58,611 nt of DNA from Bacteroidia bacterium (GCA_025054525.1 JANWZJ010000008.1:1-58611); one strand, 5' to 3'; positions 1-9,701 are shown, numbered from the stretch's first letter. Made by a program: numbers and translations. The notes: generated by a model from the letters alone, not told the origin.

Positions 1-2729
1 AAGCGAGCTTCGTAGGATATGAGCCGGTTACGCTTACCCTCTCCGCTGCGCAAGCCGCCCAGCCTATCACCCTTACCCTCAAAGAAACGAGTGTGCGTGC
101 CCAAGAGGTAGTGATTTCTGCTACTCGGGTCAGTGAAGCCGTCATGAACTCTCCAGTAACTGTGCTCAAAATGAGCTCCCGCGAAGTTCAAGAAGCTCCA
201 GGACTCAATGTTTTTCAAAATATTCCTTTTGTCAAAGGCGCCGAGCAGGTCTCTTCCAGCCTGACCTTCCAAATCGTCAATACCCGCGGCTTCAACTCCA
301 CTAATAACACCCGCTTCGTCCAGCGCATGGATGGCGTGGAGATGCAGGTACCTGCCCTGAACTTTCCTCTGGGCATGCTCACCAACAATAACGATTTAGA
401 TATAGAAAGCGTGGAAATTATCCCAGGTCCTGCCTCAGCTCTCTACGGACCAAATGCCTTCAATGGTCTCCTCAATATCTATACCAAAGACCCTTTCCGT
501 TACCCAGGTTCTTCTGGGTATGTACGCTTCGGCGTCAATCACATAGATGGCATAGACACCACGCTGCGCCCCCTGTTTGATGTATCCGTGCGCTCTGCTT
601 TTGCATGGCGTAATCGCCTGGGCTTCAAGGTAGTATTTAGCTGGTTTGACGGGCATGATTGGATTCCGAGTAGTACAGTGGATAGAGGGAATTATGCGGG
701 GGCGGCTGGCGCATATGCAATCCCAGGTGCCCAAAATCCTGGCTACGATGCCGTCAATCGCTACGGCGATGAAATCCGAATCTCTCCAGCTCAGGTGCGT
801 ACAATTGCTGGCAATCTTCCTATACCCCCCCGCGACCCTAACGATTTGGATTTCTATCTAGCTCGGACAGGATACTTTGAGCGGGAGCTCACCCAATACT
901 ATGCAAGAGCTTTCCGAACTACAGTAGGACTGTATTACCGAATCACAGACAAGCTCCAGCTTAGTTATACGGGCATGATAAGCACAGGAGCTACTATGTA
1001 TCAGAGTGTCAATCGATACGCCTTTCGGGATTTTCTCTTTCACGTAAATAAGCTGGAACTAAGCGGGCCTGATTTCAGGTTCTGGGTCTATGGCTTAGGG
1101 GAAGATGCGGGTAAAACATACGATGTACGGTTTGCTGCCATCAATCTCCTTCGTCGTGTCAAATCAGACCAGAACTGGATGGTTCAATATGTTTGGAACT
1201 ATACAGGACAGCTCCATCAGCTCTTCACTCTGCGGGGATGGGACCCTGCGGCCTTTGGCATCTCACCAGGGGGAAATCATGCGGAGTCTCGGGCTTTTGC
1301 TGATTCGGATCGGGGAGAAGCCGTGGCTGCCTACATCTTAGCCAATACCCCCGCAGGCGATCCCATCCGAAATATCGTACCAGTTTTGCGAGGAGGAGCC
1401 CGCCCTGCGCCAGGTTCACCCGAGTTTCGTCGCCTCCTCAATGAAATCATCGCTCAGCCTAACTTCGCCGCCGGTGGGGCCCAATTCTTTGACCGAAGCT
1501 CCCTTTACCATTCTGAGGGACAGTACGATTTCTCTCGTCTGGTTCGCTGGGTAAATCTCTTAGCAGGAGGAAACTTCCGCTATTTCCTCATGAACTCCAA
1601 GGGTACTCTCTTCTCGGATACAGCTGCGCCCATCGGGTTATGGGAATATGGGGTTTTCTTGCAGGCGAGCAAAAATTTATGGAACGACCGTCTGCGTCTC
1701 ATCGGCTCTCTGCGCTACGATAAGAATCAAAACTTCATGGGGCAAATCAATCCTCGCGCGGGCATTCTCTTCTCCATAGACCCCGAAAAGAAGCACAACC
1801 TCCGCTTCTCCTATCAAACAGGGTTTCGCATGCCCACCCTCCAAGCTCAATACATAGACCTAAACCTAGGGGTGCTGAAGTTCATCGGAGGGTTACGCCA
1901 GTCTGATACATATTACGGCATCATCAACAATAATTACTCCTGGGCTTCCGTGAATGAATTTCTGAATGCTGTACAGAATCGTACCCGAGGCACAGCCAAC
2001 CCCAGTGCTTATGCAGACTTTCTACGAACCTTACCTATTGAGAATGTCAAGCCCGAGAAAGTAGGCGTGCTGGAAGTGGGCTCTCGCCATCTCATTCTGG
2101 ACAAAATCTATATAGACTTAGACTATGCATACTCTCGCTACCAAGACTTTATCGGTACCATAGACCTCATAGGCCCGATAAGGTACATCCGAAGCGATGG
2201 CTCCATCTTCATGGGACAGCTTACGCCTGACTCCATAGCGAGTGGAAGGTATGTACGCTATCGCCGCTACTATAACAGTACCAACGTAGTCTATACCCAT
2301 AATATTGGGATTTCCTTCCAATACACGATTAGTCGCCGCTTCTTCGTAAATATGAATTTCAACTATGCCGATATTATCCTCAGCGAAGCAGCTAAGAAAG
2401 ACGCATTGATTGCAGGATTCAATACTTCTCGCTATCGTACCTCCGCTTACCTAACAGGCCGAGAACTCTTGCGTAACCGCAGGCTCAGCTTCACGATTGG
2501 ACACCGCTGGGTGAATGCCTATTTCTTCCAAGAGCCCTTCCATGAGCAAATCATCCCAACCTATCAGCTTGTAGATGCTCAAGTCTCCTACAAGTTCCCA
2601 AAGATTAACACTATGCTTCGGGTCGGGGGACAAAATATCCTGAACCTTCGGCACATACAAGTGCCTGGCGGACCCACACTGGGTGCCCTGTACTATGTGC
2701 AAGTGTTATATGATCCGTTCTTGCCGTGA
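1..2729 (+). CDS. TonB-dependent outer-membrane receptor, 5' truncated
   Basis: The frame is open from base 3, so the gene begins outside the window. The GTG at 93 is internal and not a start. The first ~30 codons encode the end of a CarboxypepD_reg-like beta-sandwich (SFVGYEPVTLTL), typical of Bacteroidota SusC-type receptors. The plug domain follows, with NTRGFNSTNNTRF and EIIPGPASALYGPNAFNG, then a long beta-barrel rich in aromatic residues that ends in a terminal strand. The family takes up large substrates across the outer membrane using TonB energy. The substrate cannot be told; no SusD-like partner lies downstream. The last 24 bp overlap the convergent dusB gene. The family call is firm; the cargo is unknown. 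Confidence 0.9.
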   Translation, partial: ASFVGYEPVTLTLSAAQAAQPITLTLKETSVRAQEVVISATRVSEAVMNSPVTVLKMSSREVQEAPGLNVFQNIPFVKGAEQVSSSLTFQIVNTRGFNSTNNTRFVQRMDGVEMQVPALNFPLGMLTNNNDLDIESVEIIPGPASALYGPNAFNGLLNIYTKDPFRYPGSSGYVRFGVNHIDGIDTTLRPLFDVSVRSAFAWRNRLGFKVVFSWFDGHDWIPSSTVDRGNYAGAAGAYAIPGAQNPGYDAVNRYGDEIRISPAQVRTIAGNLPIPPRDPNDLDFYLARTGYFERELTQYYARAFRTTVGLYYRITDKLQLSYTGMISTGATMYQSVNRYAFRDFLFHVNKLELSGPDFRFWVYGLGEDAGKTYDVRFAAINLLRRVKSDQNWMVQYVWNYTGQLHQLFTLRGWDPAAFGISPGGNHAESRAFADSDRGEAVAAYILANTPAGDPIRNIVPVLRGGARPAPGSPEFRRLLNEIIAQPNFAAGGAQFFDRSSLYHSEGQYDFSRLVRWVNLLAGGNFRYFLMNSKGTLFSDTAAPIGLWEYGVFLQASKNLWNDRLRLIGSLRYDKNQNFMGQINPRAGILFSIDPEKKHNLRFSYQTGFRMPTLQAQYIDLNLGVLKFIGGLRQSDTYYGIINNNYSWASVNEFLNAVQNRTRGTANPSAYADFLRTLPIENVKPEKVGVLEVGSRHLILDKIYIDLDYAYSRYQDFIGTIDLIGPIRYIRSDGSIFMGQLTPDSIASGRYVRYRRYYNSTNVVYTHNIGISFQYTISRRFFVNMNFNYADIILSEAAKKDALIAGFNTSRYRTSAYLTGRELLRNRRLSFTIGHRWVNAYFFQEPFHEQIIPTYQLVDAQVSYKFPKINTMLRVGGQNILNLRHIQVPGGPTLGALYYVQVLYDPFLP

Positions 2730-3728
2730 TAGGGTTAGAGGGGCGGCTGCTTTACGGATAATGTCCAAAGTACGGAGAAGCTCATCGGGAGTTCGGGGTT
2801 CCATGAGCCACGAGCGATAAAGCTTTGCATTAGAAATGCCTCTCAGGTAACCGCTGTAATGCTTGCGCAGCTCTATTACTATCTTCGTGGGAGGCTCGAG
2901 AAGAAGTCGCAAGGCATAGCGGAGATGTTTCTCTATCATGCTTAGCCGCTCCTCCAAAGAAGGCGGAGGAAGCTGCTCCCCTGTGCGAAAGTAATATTTG
3001 ATTTCTCGGAAAATCCACGGATACCCAATCGCTGCCCTTCCTATCATGAGGGCATCGGGACGGTAAGTGCGATAAAAGTGCCATGCGGTTTGCGGGCTGT
3101 CAATATCTCCGTTTCCGATAATCGGTATTGTAATCGCAGGGTCAGCTTTGAGCTGGCCTATCCATTCCCAGCGAGCGGAGCCCTTATAGCCATCAGCACG
3201 CGTGCGAGCATGTACCGCCAGCGCCTGAATCCCTACCCTCTGCAAGCGATGGGCTACCTCTATAATCCGAATACTTTTCTCATCCCAACCTAACCGAGTC
3301 TTGACCGTTACGGGCAGGGTGGTATGCTCTACGATTTTTTGGGTGAGGTACTCCATGCGGTCTACATCTCGCAGAATACCTGCCCCTGCCCCTTTGCACA
3401 CGACTTTGCTGACAGGACAGCCGTAGTTGATGTCTATCCAATCGGGCTGTACTTTTTCCAGACGACGGGCTGCTTCTCGCATCGCTGCCTCCTCCGCCCC
3501 AAATATCTGAATCCCCACCGGACGCTCCTCATCCCATATTTGGGCTTTCTTCCAGCTCTTCTCTATCTCCCGAATCAGCGCCTCACTGGAGATAAACTCC
3601 GTAACCACCGCATCAGCCCCCATCTCCCGGCATAGCCGCCGAAAAGCCGCATCACTCACATTCTCCATCGGCGCCAAAAACAAAGGCGGCACAGCACCGC
3701 CTGTCCATTCCACTTTACCTATTCGCAT
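2706..3728 (-). CDS. dusB: tRNA-dihydrouridine synthase (DusB type)
   Basis: 340 aa, an FMN-dependent TIM-barrel enzyme that reduces uridine to dihydrouridine in the tRNA D-loop. Diagnostic parts are FLAPMENVSDAAFRRLCR near the N terminus, DINYGCPVSKVVCKGAGAG carrying the catalytic Cys, a K-T-R-L-GW phosphate and flavin region, and IGNGDI. Length is normal for DusB. The ATG at 3728 follows an imperfect promoter box (TACCTTTA, 3735-3742) by 6 nt. The gene diverges from the fibre-like gene at 3795, and its 3' end overlaps the TonB receptor. DusB is the likeliest subgroup, but DusA/DusC paralogy is not excluded. Confidence 0.93.
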   Translation of the reverse strand: MRIGKVEWTGGAVPPLFLAPMENVSDAAFRRLCREMGADAVVTEFISSEALIREIEKSWKKAQIWDEERPVGIQIFGAEEAAMREAARRLEKVQPDWIDINYGCPVSKVVCKGAGAGILRDVDRMEYLTQKIVEHTTLPVTVKTRLGWDEKSIRIIEVAHRLQRVGIQALAVHARTRADGYKGSARWEWIGQLKADPAITIPIIGNGDIDSPQTAWHFYRTYRPDALMIGRAAIGYPWIFREIKYYFRTGEQLPPPSLEERLSMIEKHLRYALRLLLEPPTKIVIELRKHYSGYLRGISNAKLYRSWLMEPRTPDELLRTLDIIRKAAAPLTLSRQERII

Positions 3729-3734
3729 ACTTCA

Positions 3735-3742
3735 TAAAGGTA
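3735..3742 (-). promoter_or_regulatory. Imperfect -7 box for dusB
   Basis: TACCTTTA on the minus strand, one mismatch from the Bacteroidota consensus TAnnTTTG, 6 nt before the dusB ATG. Confidence 0.4.
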
Positions 3743-3757
3743 GCATGAAGATGAGGG

Positions 3758-3789
3758 TTTGTAATTTTCAGAGAGAATACCTAACTTTG
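3758..3789 (+). promoter_or_regulatory. Bacteroidota -33/-7 promoter for the fibre-like gene cluster
   Basis: TTTG at 3758-3761 and TAACTTTG at 3782-3789 are separated by 20 nt, which matches the Bacteroidota housekeeping promoter in sequence and spacing. The ATG at 3795 lies 5 nt after the -7 box, so the transcript should start at or within a few bases of the start codon. It probably drives all three tandem genes. Confidence 0.75.
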
Positions 3790-3794
3790 CTACG

Positions 3795-4985
3795 ATGCAT
3801 CTTCTCTACCTGACTGGGCTAATGCTCCTGATGTGGGCACAGAACGTGGGCATCGGCACAAACTTACCTTCTCACACCCTACATGTAGCGGGAGGACATG
3901 TTCGGCTGGAGGGCTTAGCGGGAACAGGCACAGCCTTAGTAGGACTCAATACCCAAGGAGTTACTTATCGCTTTGGCTTCTCGGGAAACGCTAATGACAT
4001 GCTACGCGGCGATGGTACATGGGGCCCTGATGCAGGGGACTGGCGCCTCTTAGGAAATACAGGTACTAATCCCGCTTCCCATTTCTTAGGTACTACCGAT
4101 GCCCAACCCCTCATCCTCAAAACAAACAATACCGAGCGTATGCGTATCCTCTCGGATGGGAGAGTTCTCATCCGTACCAATTCACCTCTTATTGCCAGAG
4201 CCGTGCTACAAATCAATGGTTCTAATGATCAGCGCGCTATCTTTGTCTGGAAAACTACCAGTAGTGGCACTCCTGCGGTATTAGGCATAGCTACAGACGA
4301 TGGTCCAAAGGCGGGCGTGGTGGGAATTGGAAGAGATAATCCTGACGGAGTCGGCTCAGTAGGTATGGTAGGAGTTGTAGACTTTCCACATGGTTACTTA
4401 GGACCTGGAATCGTAGGCACGGGCGATTACCATGGGGTGGTAGCTTATGCTGAGAATACTACTGGAGACCGCTCAGCAGGAAGATTTCAAACTACCGTCG
4501 GTACTCAGACCCTACGAGTATTGGTCGCTGCCTTCGTTGGAGGTACGCAGTATAAGATATGGGGTCGCTTAGAGCCAAGCAATACTATCCCTACCACTTC
4601 CACTGTTATTTCTGATACCCATAATAACCTATATGCCTTAGCTTGCCCTGAGTCCCCTGAAATTTTCTTCATGGATCGGGGCGAAGCCGAACTCACAGGG
4701 GAAGCCGTACGGATTGGTTTAGACCCAGCCTTGAGCTTCAATCTGTATGTAGATGCGCAGTATCCGATGTATGTATTTCTGCAGCCGATAGAAGAAGATT
4801 GCGGGCTCTATGTGGCAGAGCGAAGTCTGGAGGGCTTTACAGTTAGAAGCAGCCGTCCCAACTGTCGCACTCGCTTCTACTGGTGGATGGTAGCTCGGCG
4901 CAATGATACCTACACACCGGAGCGGCTGCGCCTCTCTAAGCATGTAGGCGTTAGGCTTCCTGTCGTCCCTCCCACCGTACCGTAA
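3795..4985 (+). CDS. Secreted fibre-like surface protein, paralogue 1 of 3
   Basis: 396 aa. A short signal peptide ends LMWA-Q. Then comes the VGIGT..P.H.LHVAGG motif common in Bacteroidota phage-tail-fibre-like and surface proteins, then LRGDGTWGP and ERMRILSDGRVLI, a Gly-rich variable middle, and from about residue 283 a conserved Bacteroidota C-terminal domain (PESPEIFFMDRGEAELTG ... YPMYVFLQP ... GLYV ... GF.V). I expect it on the cell surface or secreted. No catalytic motif and no classical T9SS type A tail are visible. It is first of three tandem homologues (next starts 4990 and 6228), 4 nt apart, so one operon. The role (adhesin, matrix fibre) is inference. Confidence 0.8.
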   Translation: MHLLYLTGLMLLMWAQNVGIGTNLPSHTLHVAGGHVRLEGLAGTGTALVGLNTQGVTYRFGFSGNANDMLRGDGTWGPDAGDWRLLGNTGTNPASHFLGTTDAQPLILKTNNTERMRILSDGRVLIRTNSPLIARAVLQINGSNDQRAIFVWKTTSSGTPAVLGIATDDGPKAGVVGIGRDNPDGVGSVGMVGVVDFPHGYLGPGIVGTGDYHGVVAYAENTTGDRSAGRFQTTVGTQTLRVLVAAFVGGTQYKIWGRLEPSNTIPTTSTVISDTHNNLYALACPESPEIFFMDRGEAELTGEAVRIGLDPALSFNLYVDAQYPMYVFLQPIEEDCGLYVAERSLEGFTVRSSRPNCRTRFYWWMVARRNDTYTPERLRLSKHVGVRLPVVPPTVP

Positions 4986-4989
4986 AAAG

Positions 4990-6219
4990 ATGCCTCCTAT
5001 GCGGAAAGGTAAATACTTGCTGGGCTTGCTTATCGGCGTATATGCGCAGACGAATGTAGGGATAGGTACTACGAGTCCTACCCATCGGCTTCATTTGGCG
5101 TCGGGTACTTTGCGAGTAGAGGCACTTTCTGGCACAGGTACAGTTTTAGCTCAAACCGATAATCAGGGAGTATTAGGGCGATTCTCGGCAGCCCTTAGCT
5201 CTGGTCAATTCTTACGGGGAGACGGGACCTGGGGACCCTCTGAAGCTGGAGACTGGAAACTAACAGGAAATGCCAGCACGAATCCTTCCATCCACTATGT
5301 AGGCACGGTGGATGCTCAGGATTTTCGGTTAGCCACAGATGGTCAAACGGCATGGCGTATCCTTAGCACAGGTTATCACTGGGTTGGACGCCATACCACG
5401 ACTACTATAGAGAATGGCTTAGTGTCCGTGGAAGCTCCCTCAGGCTGGATAGCCGTCTACGGATACAAGAGCACAGGAGACATACCCGCCGTACGAGGCA
5501 CAATCGGCGGAAGTACTTCGGGCCCTGCTGTGATGGCTCTCAATACGAACTCAAATGGATGGGGCGCCATAGGACTGGGCTCCAACTCCACCATAGGTAC
5601 GCTACCTACTAATGGTGGAGGCGCTTATGGCGCAGGAAGTAGCATAGGCGTTTGGGGCTCCTTCCAAAGCAACGCGAATGTATCTGGCTACGCAGGAGGG
5701 GCCTTTGCCGTGCGGGATGCAGGAGGAACCTATGATTGGGTCTATGTGGCAGGGTATGAAGGAACCATCCAGCGAAAAATATGGGGTGTAGGGAGTGTAT
5801 CCACTAACATCTATGATGTTTCCTCCCAGCAGTATCATACCCTTTTTGCCCCCGAAATGCCTGAGATTCTTTTCTGGGATCAAGGTCGTTTCACAATAGC
5901 GGAAGCAAGGGTATGGGTGCCCATAGATACCCTATTGAGCCAACATATCGCTCCTCCTTTTATGGTTTGGCTACAACCGTATGGCGACATCACGGTGCGA
6001 GTGCGTGAAATAACCGAGCGGGGCTTCTGGGTAGAAGCTGATCCGCCTCCCAACTCCCCGGTGGAGGTGGGCTTTCTCCTCCAAGCCCGACGAAAAGGTA
6101 CCCCCGACAGCCCTTATCACTTAGAGCGCATGCCCTCCGTTCCTCCCGAACGATTCTTCACGCCTTTCCGCCCCGTCCTCCAGTATTACACCCCTGACCA
6201 ACTTCACGACCCCAAATAA
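4990..6219 (+). CDS. Secreted fibre-like surface protein, paralogue 2 of 3
   Basis: 409 aa with the same plan as its neighbours: signal peptide ending GVYA-Q, VGIGTTSPTHRLHLASG, LRGDGTWGP, TNPSIHYVGT, a Gly/Ser-rich divergent middle, and the conserved C-terminal domain from about residue 286 (APEMPEILFWDQG). The start is either ATG 4990 or the ATG at 4999 (MRKGKYLLG), which gives a more typical signal peptide. The gene begins 4 nt after paralogue 1. The N and C termini are conserved and the middle is not, as expected for a tandem duplication followed by diversification of an exposed region. No enzyme motif is seen. Confidence 0.78.
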   Translation: MPPMRKGKYLLGLLIGVYAQTNVGIGTTSPTHRLHLASGTLRVEALSGTGTVLAQTDNQGVLGRFSAALSSGQFLRGDGTWGPSEAGDWKLTGNASTNPSIHYVGTVDAQDFRLATDGQTAWRILSTGYHWVGRHTTTTIENGLVSVEAPSGWIAVYGYKSTGDIPAVRGTIGGSTSGPAVMALNTNSNGWGAIGLGSNSTIGTLPTNGGGAYGAGSSIGVWGSFQSNANVSGYAGGAFAVRDAGGTYDWVYVAGYEGTIQRKIWGVGSVSTNIYDVSSQQYHTLFAPEMPEILFWDQGRFTIAEARVWVPIDTLLSQHIAPPFMVWLQPYGDITVRVREITERGFWVEADPPPNSPVEVGFLLQARRKGTPDSPYHLERMPSVPPERFFTPFRPVLQYYTPDQLHDPK

Positions 6220-6227
6220 ATATCCCT

Positions 6228-7385
6228 ATGCGATACTTGCTGTGCTTGTTAGGATTAGGAGCTTGGGCTCAAAATGTAGGCATAGGCACTACTACTCCTA
6301 CGCATCGGCTTCACCTGGCTAACCTTTCTGCCACAGACTTAGGAGTCATGCGCATTCAGAGTTTATCTTCCACGCATGGCAGTTTAGCTACCTTCTCTCC
6401 CAGTGGTGTAGCAGGAAATGTAGCTTTCACAGGCAATGTAGTAGATTTATTGCGAGGTGACCTAACTTGGGGTGTAGACCTCACAGACTGGCGATTAGTG
6501 GGGAATACAGGCACTAATCCTTCCTCTCACTTCTTAGGCACTACCGACAATCAGCGGCTGGTCTTTCGCACCTCCGCTATCGAACGCATGCGAGTGCTTA
6601 CTGACAGCAGAGTATTGATAGGCACTACTTATGATACCACTCCCAGTACTAATACGCTTATCATCCGCTCACTGGATGCTGCCACTGCTAAGGGGTTAGT
6701 GGCGAGGTCGGATACCATAGGAATTTGCGGCGTAGTAGATGATAATATAGGTCCTGGCGTAGCTGGAGTATATTACTCCACAGCCACGAGTGGAATAGCC
6801 TTTTTTGCCCGAGGGAATAACCTTACGGGGGCTATGCCCACTGTTATCAATCCGGCGGGCTTCGTGGCTCAGGGGACTATCCGAGGTATCATGGGAGAAG
6901 CCAGAAGCACTACCCCAGTTCCTCGAAGCGGAGGGTACTTTGAAAGATTTGGGGGCGGTATCTATTCCAGAGTGGCAGCGGTAACCGCAACAGACGAATA
7001 CAAAATTCTGGGGACTGGCACCGTAAATACCGTCATCCAAGATGGGGCAGGGGGAGTACGCTTGCTGACGGCGCCAGAGGCTCCTCAGTTTCTCTTTCAG
7101 GACTTCGGAGAGGCTGCATTAGAGGAGGGAGTAGCCTTCGTCTCCATAGAACCTAAGCTCCTTCCGTATATCCAGTATGATAAGCTGCTGGCATGGGTTA
7201 CGCCCTTAGGGCCTTGTCAGGGGCTATATGTGCAGCTGACAGACCGAGGGGGCTTCTATGTACGGGAGAAGAATGGAGGACGCAGTAGCGTGCGATTTAT
7301 GTGGGCCTGGAGCGCCCCTGTGAAAGGTTGGGAACGCTTCCCAGCTGCTCCTCCCCCTCCTCCTGTAGCCAAAGGGCGCCCGTAA
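6228..7385 (+). CDS. Secreted fibre-like surface protein, paralogue 3 of 3
   Basis: 385 aa. Signal peptide ending GAWA-Q, VGIGTTTPTHRLHLA, then LRGDLTWG, TGTNPSSHFLGTTDNQRL (nearly the same as in paralogue 1), ERMRVLTDSRVLIGT, a divergent middle and the C-terminal domain from about residue 281 (APEAPQFLFQDFG). The protein ends in a Pro-rich tail, PAAPPPPP. It is spaced 8 nt from paralogue 2 and 17 nt before the M1 peptidase. It shares more with paralogue 1 than with 2 around residues 75-130. Function unknown; a cell-surface or secreted location is inferred. Confidence 0.78.
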   Translation: MRYLLCLLGLGAWAQNVGIGTTTPTHRLHLANLSATDLGVMRIQSLSSTHGSLATFSPSGVAGNVAFTGNVVDLLRGDLTWGVDLTDWRLVGNTGTNPSSHFLGTTDNQRLVFRTSAIERMRVLTDSRVLIGTTYDTTPSTNTLIIRSLDAATAKGLVARSDTIGICGVVDDNIGPGVAGVYYSTATSGIAFFARGNNLTGAMPTVINPAGFVAQGTIRGIMGEARSTTPVPRSGGYFERFGGGIYSRVAAVTATDEYKILGTGTVNTVIQDGAGGVRLLTAPEAPQFLFQDFGEAALEEGVAFVSIEPKLLPYIQYDKLLAWVTPLGPCQGLYVQLTDRGGFYVREKNGGRSSVRFMWAWSAPVKGWERFPAAPPPPPVAKGRP

Positions 7386-7402
7386 TTTTGTATCTTTTCT
7401 CA

Positions 7403-9160
7403 GTGCGTAGAATATACTTTCTGGGTCTGCTCGGTGGGCTTATGGCGCAGGATGTGTATTATGGAAAGCTACTTTTTCAAGTAGCCCCTCCCTCTCGCCG
7501 TCTCCAAGCGGAAGTAGAATGGCACTATCAAGGGGTACAAGATACTGTTCAGCTTTGGTACCTTCGGCAAGGGCTGAATATCACCTCCATGGAGGGGAAC
7601 CCCTCTATACGAAGGTACGAGCGCAATCTCAGCACAGGCGAAGTGCGCGTCGTTTTGGGCCAAGTGCCGGTAGGAGGCAAGGGTTGGCTCCGGGTAAAGT
7701 ATGAAGGCATCCCGCCTCGCTCGGGCTTCGGTTCCTTTGAAGTGGCGCAGCATAGCACGGGCTGGTGCCTCTGGACCCTTTCGCAGCCCTATGGTGCACC
7801 GGACTGGCTCTTCTGCCGAGACGCCCTCGGCGATAAAATAGACTCTCTGGATATTGCTGTTATTACCCCTGATACTCTCCTCGGGGTATCTAATGGCAGA
7901 TTAGTAGCAGATTCGGTAAGCAGTACGGGCTGGCGGTGGCGCCACTTTCGGCACCGCTACCCTATCGCAGTGTATCTCATCGCAATCGCTGCTTCTAACT
8001 ACGTCGTCCAAGAGTTTCCCGTGCAGACCCCCTACCACCGCTTCACCCTGCGCAACTACGTCTACCCTCAGGATACTGCCACCGCGCGCCAACTTTCACA
8101 AACCTTTCTGCCCTATTTCACTTGGCTGGAGGAGCGGATAGGTCCTTATCCCTTCGCCGCAGAAGACTACCAGCAAGTCCAAATTGGATGGCGCGGCGGC
8201 ATGGAACATCAGACCATTACTTTCTTTGGTACTTATTCTTTAGAGCTATGGGCTCATGAACTGGGACATCAGTGGTTTGGGGATTGGGTTACTTGTAGCA
8301 GTTGGCGAGACATCTGGATTAATGAAGCCTTTGGCACTTACTTAGGTGGTACTGTTTTTGAGGTCTTGAATCTTCCTATTTTTAGCATATGGAGGCGCAA
8401 CATATTGCGCGCAGCTTGGCGGGATACCCTAAATACCATCTGGGTAGAGGATACAAGCAGTGTAGGTCGCATTTTTTATTACCCTACCACCTACGCTAAG
8501 GGGGCTTTAGCTCTCCACATGATGCGAGAATATGTGGGTGAGGTGGCTTTCTGGCAAGGGCTACGAGCTTTCCTAAGTCGTCATGCAGGTGGTTTTGCTT
8601 CTACGCAAGATTTCGCTCGGGCCGTAGCTCCTTATTGGGGCTCTGTGGCTACTCAGGCTTTTATCCTCAGCTGGATATACACCCCTGGCTACCCTAAAGC
8701 CCAAATACATTGGCAGGGCAGCCAAACTGCCGAAGTGGCACCTGCGCAAGCCTATCCCATGCGCTTGCCTTATCGGGCTATTCTCGTTACAGGAGACACC
8801 TTGTGGGAAAGTACAGACCTTATGAACAATCGCCTCTTAGGCTTCCCCCAGAATGTCATCAGATTGCAGCTTGACCCCGATACACTTACCCCTTACTGGC
8901 GCATTCGGCAAAGCACGCCCATCGCAGCCAGCCTTGCCTTTTGGCCTAACCCCACAACTGGCCCACTTCTACTCCTCACAGAAGGCATAGAAGAAGTACG
9001 ACTATATGACTTAGCTGGTAAGGAGATTCTCCGCATAGAAAACCCCCATAAACCCCTTCTGCGCTGGGATTTGCATACTTTACCTGCGGGTATCTACATC
9101 TTAGAGACACGAGCAAGGGAAAATCGCACCGAAGCTAAACTCATCCTGCAGACGCCCTGA
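7403..9160 (+). CDS. M1-family zinc metallopeptidase exported by T9SS
   Basis: 585 aa from GTG 7403, chosen because it gives the signal peptide VRRIYFLGLLGGLMA-Q; an in-frame ATG at 7301 would lie inside paralogue 3. The M1 zinc site is complete: H285-E-L-G-H289 followed by E308 in NEAFGTY, 18 residues later. GGMEHQT upstream matches the GxMEN-type exopeptidase loop. The last ~75 residues form a T9SS type A sorting domain (FWPNPTTGPLLL ... EVRLYDLAGKEI ... LPAGIYILE). It should therefore cross the outer membrane by T9SS and act as an aminopeptidase outside the cell. It is shorter than classical M1 enzymes (~850 aa) and lacks the large helical C-terminal domain, as in other short Bacteroidota members. 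Confidence 0.92.
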   Translation: MRRIYFLGLLGGLMAQDVYYGKLLFQVAPPSRRLQAEVEWHYQGVQDTVQLWYLRQGLNITSMEGNPSIRRYERNLSTGEVRVVLGQVPVGGKGWLRVKYEGIPPRSGFGSFEVAQHSTGWCLWTLSQPYGAPDWLFCRDALGDKIDSLDIAVITPDTLLGVSNGRLVADSVSSTGWRWRHFRHRYPIAVYLIAIAASNYVVQEFPVQTPYHRFTLRNYVYPQDTATARQLSQTFLPYFTWLEERIGPYPFAAEDYQQVQIGWRGGMEHQTITFFGTYSLELWAHELGHQWFGDWVTCSSWRDIWINEAFGTYLGGTVFEVLNLPIFSIWRRNILRAAWRDTLNTIWVEDTSSVGRIFYYPTTYAKGALALHMMREYVGEVAFWQGLRAFLSRHAGGFASTQDFARAVAPYWGSVATQAFILSWIYTPGYPKAQIHWQGSQTAEVAPAQAYPMRLPYRAILVTGDTLWESTDLMNNRLLGFPQNVIRLQLDPDTLTPYWRIRQSTPIAASLAFWPNPTTGPLLLLTEGIEEVRLYDLAGKEILRIENPHKPLLRWDLHTLPAGIYILETRARENRTEAKLILQTP

Positions 9161-9180
9161 ACGGTATTACAGTTCTGCTT

Positions 9181-9663
9181 GTGCCTTGGCAGAAGGTTCA
9201 TCCGCTGCGCTGGCAGGTTTTACGTCCGGGACTACCGCCAGAGGCGGCTTATTTCCCTGGGGATGAAGATAGAGAAACTTTACACTTTGCGGCTCTAACC
9301 GAAGAAGGAGAAGTGGTAGGGGTGGCTTCTTACTTCTCAGAAGTATATGAGCCGTTATACCAGGGAACGCGCATGTATCGTCTGCGCGGCATGGCTACTC
9401 ATCCCGATTGGCAGCGGCAAGCCGGAATAGGCACCCTCTTACTCAGAAGAAGTCTATCTTTTCTCAAAGCACAAGGCATAGAGGTGGTCTGGTGTTATGC
9501 TCGCATAGAAGCAGTGGCATTCTATCAGAAAAATGGCTTCCAGCGATGGGAAGCCGCCGGACAAATAGATATTCCAGGAGTGGGACTTCACGAAGTGTGG
9601 TACATTCCCCTGAAAGCTGATGAGAAAAACATAGCCTCCTACCGAGCCCAGTCTTTACAATAG
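9181..9663 (+). CDS. GNAT-family N-acetyltransferase
   Basis: 160 aa from a GTG start. It carries the GNAT fold signature: beta-4 with a GMATHPDWQRQAGIGTLLL acetyl-CoA loop (the R/Q-x-x-G-x-G/A type), a helix, then EVVWCYARIEAVAFYQKNGF, the usual C-terminal 'FY.K.GF' motif. Acceptor specificity cannot be read from sequence. The gene follows the M1 peptidase by 20 nt, so it may be cotranscribed, but a functional link is not evident. No promoter box is seen directly upstream. Confidence 0.85.
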   Translation: MPWQKVHPLRWQVLRPGLPPEAAYFPGDEDRETLHFAALTEEGEVVGVASYFSEVYEPLYQGTRMYRLRGMATHPDWQRQAGIGTLLLRRSLSFLKAQGIEVVWCYARIEAVAFYQKNGFQRWEAAGQIDIPGVGLHEVWYIPLKADEKNIASYRAQSLQ

Positions 9664-9701
9664 CCTAAGTCTTACATAACTCATCCTTCATATGTAGCCC
9701 T

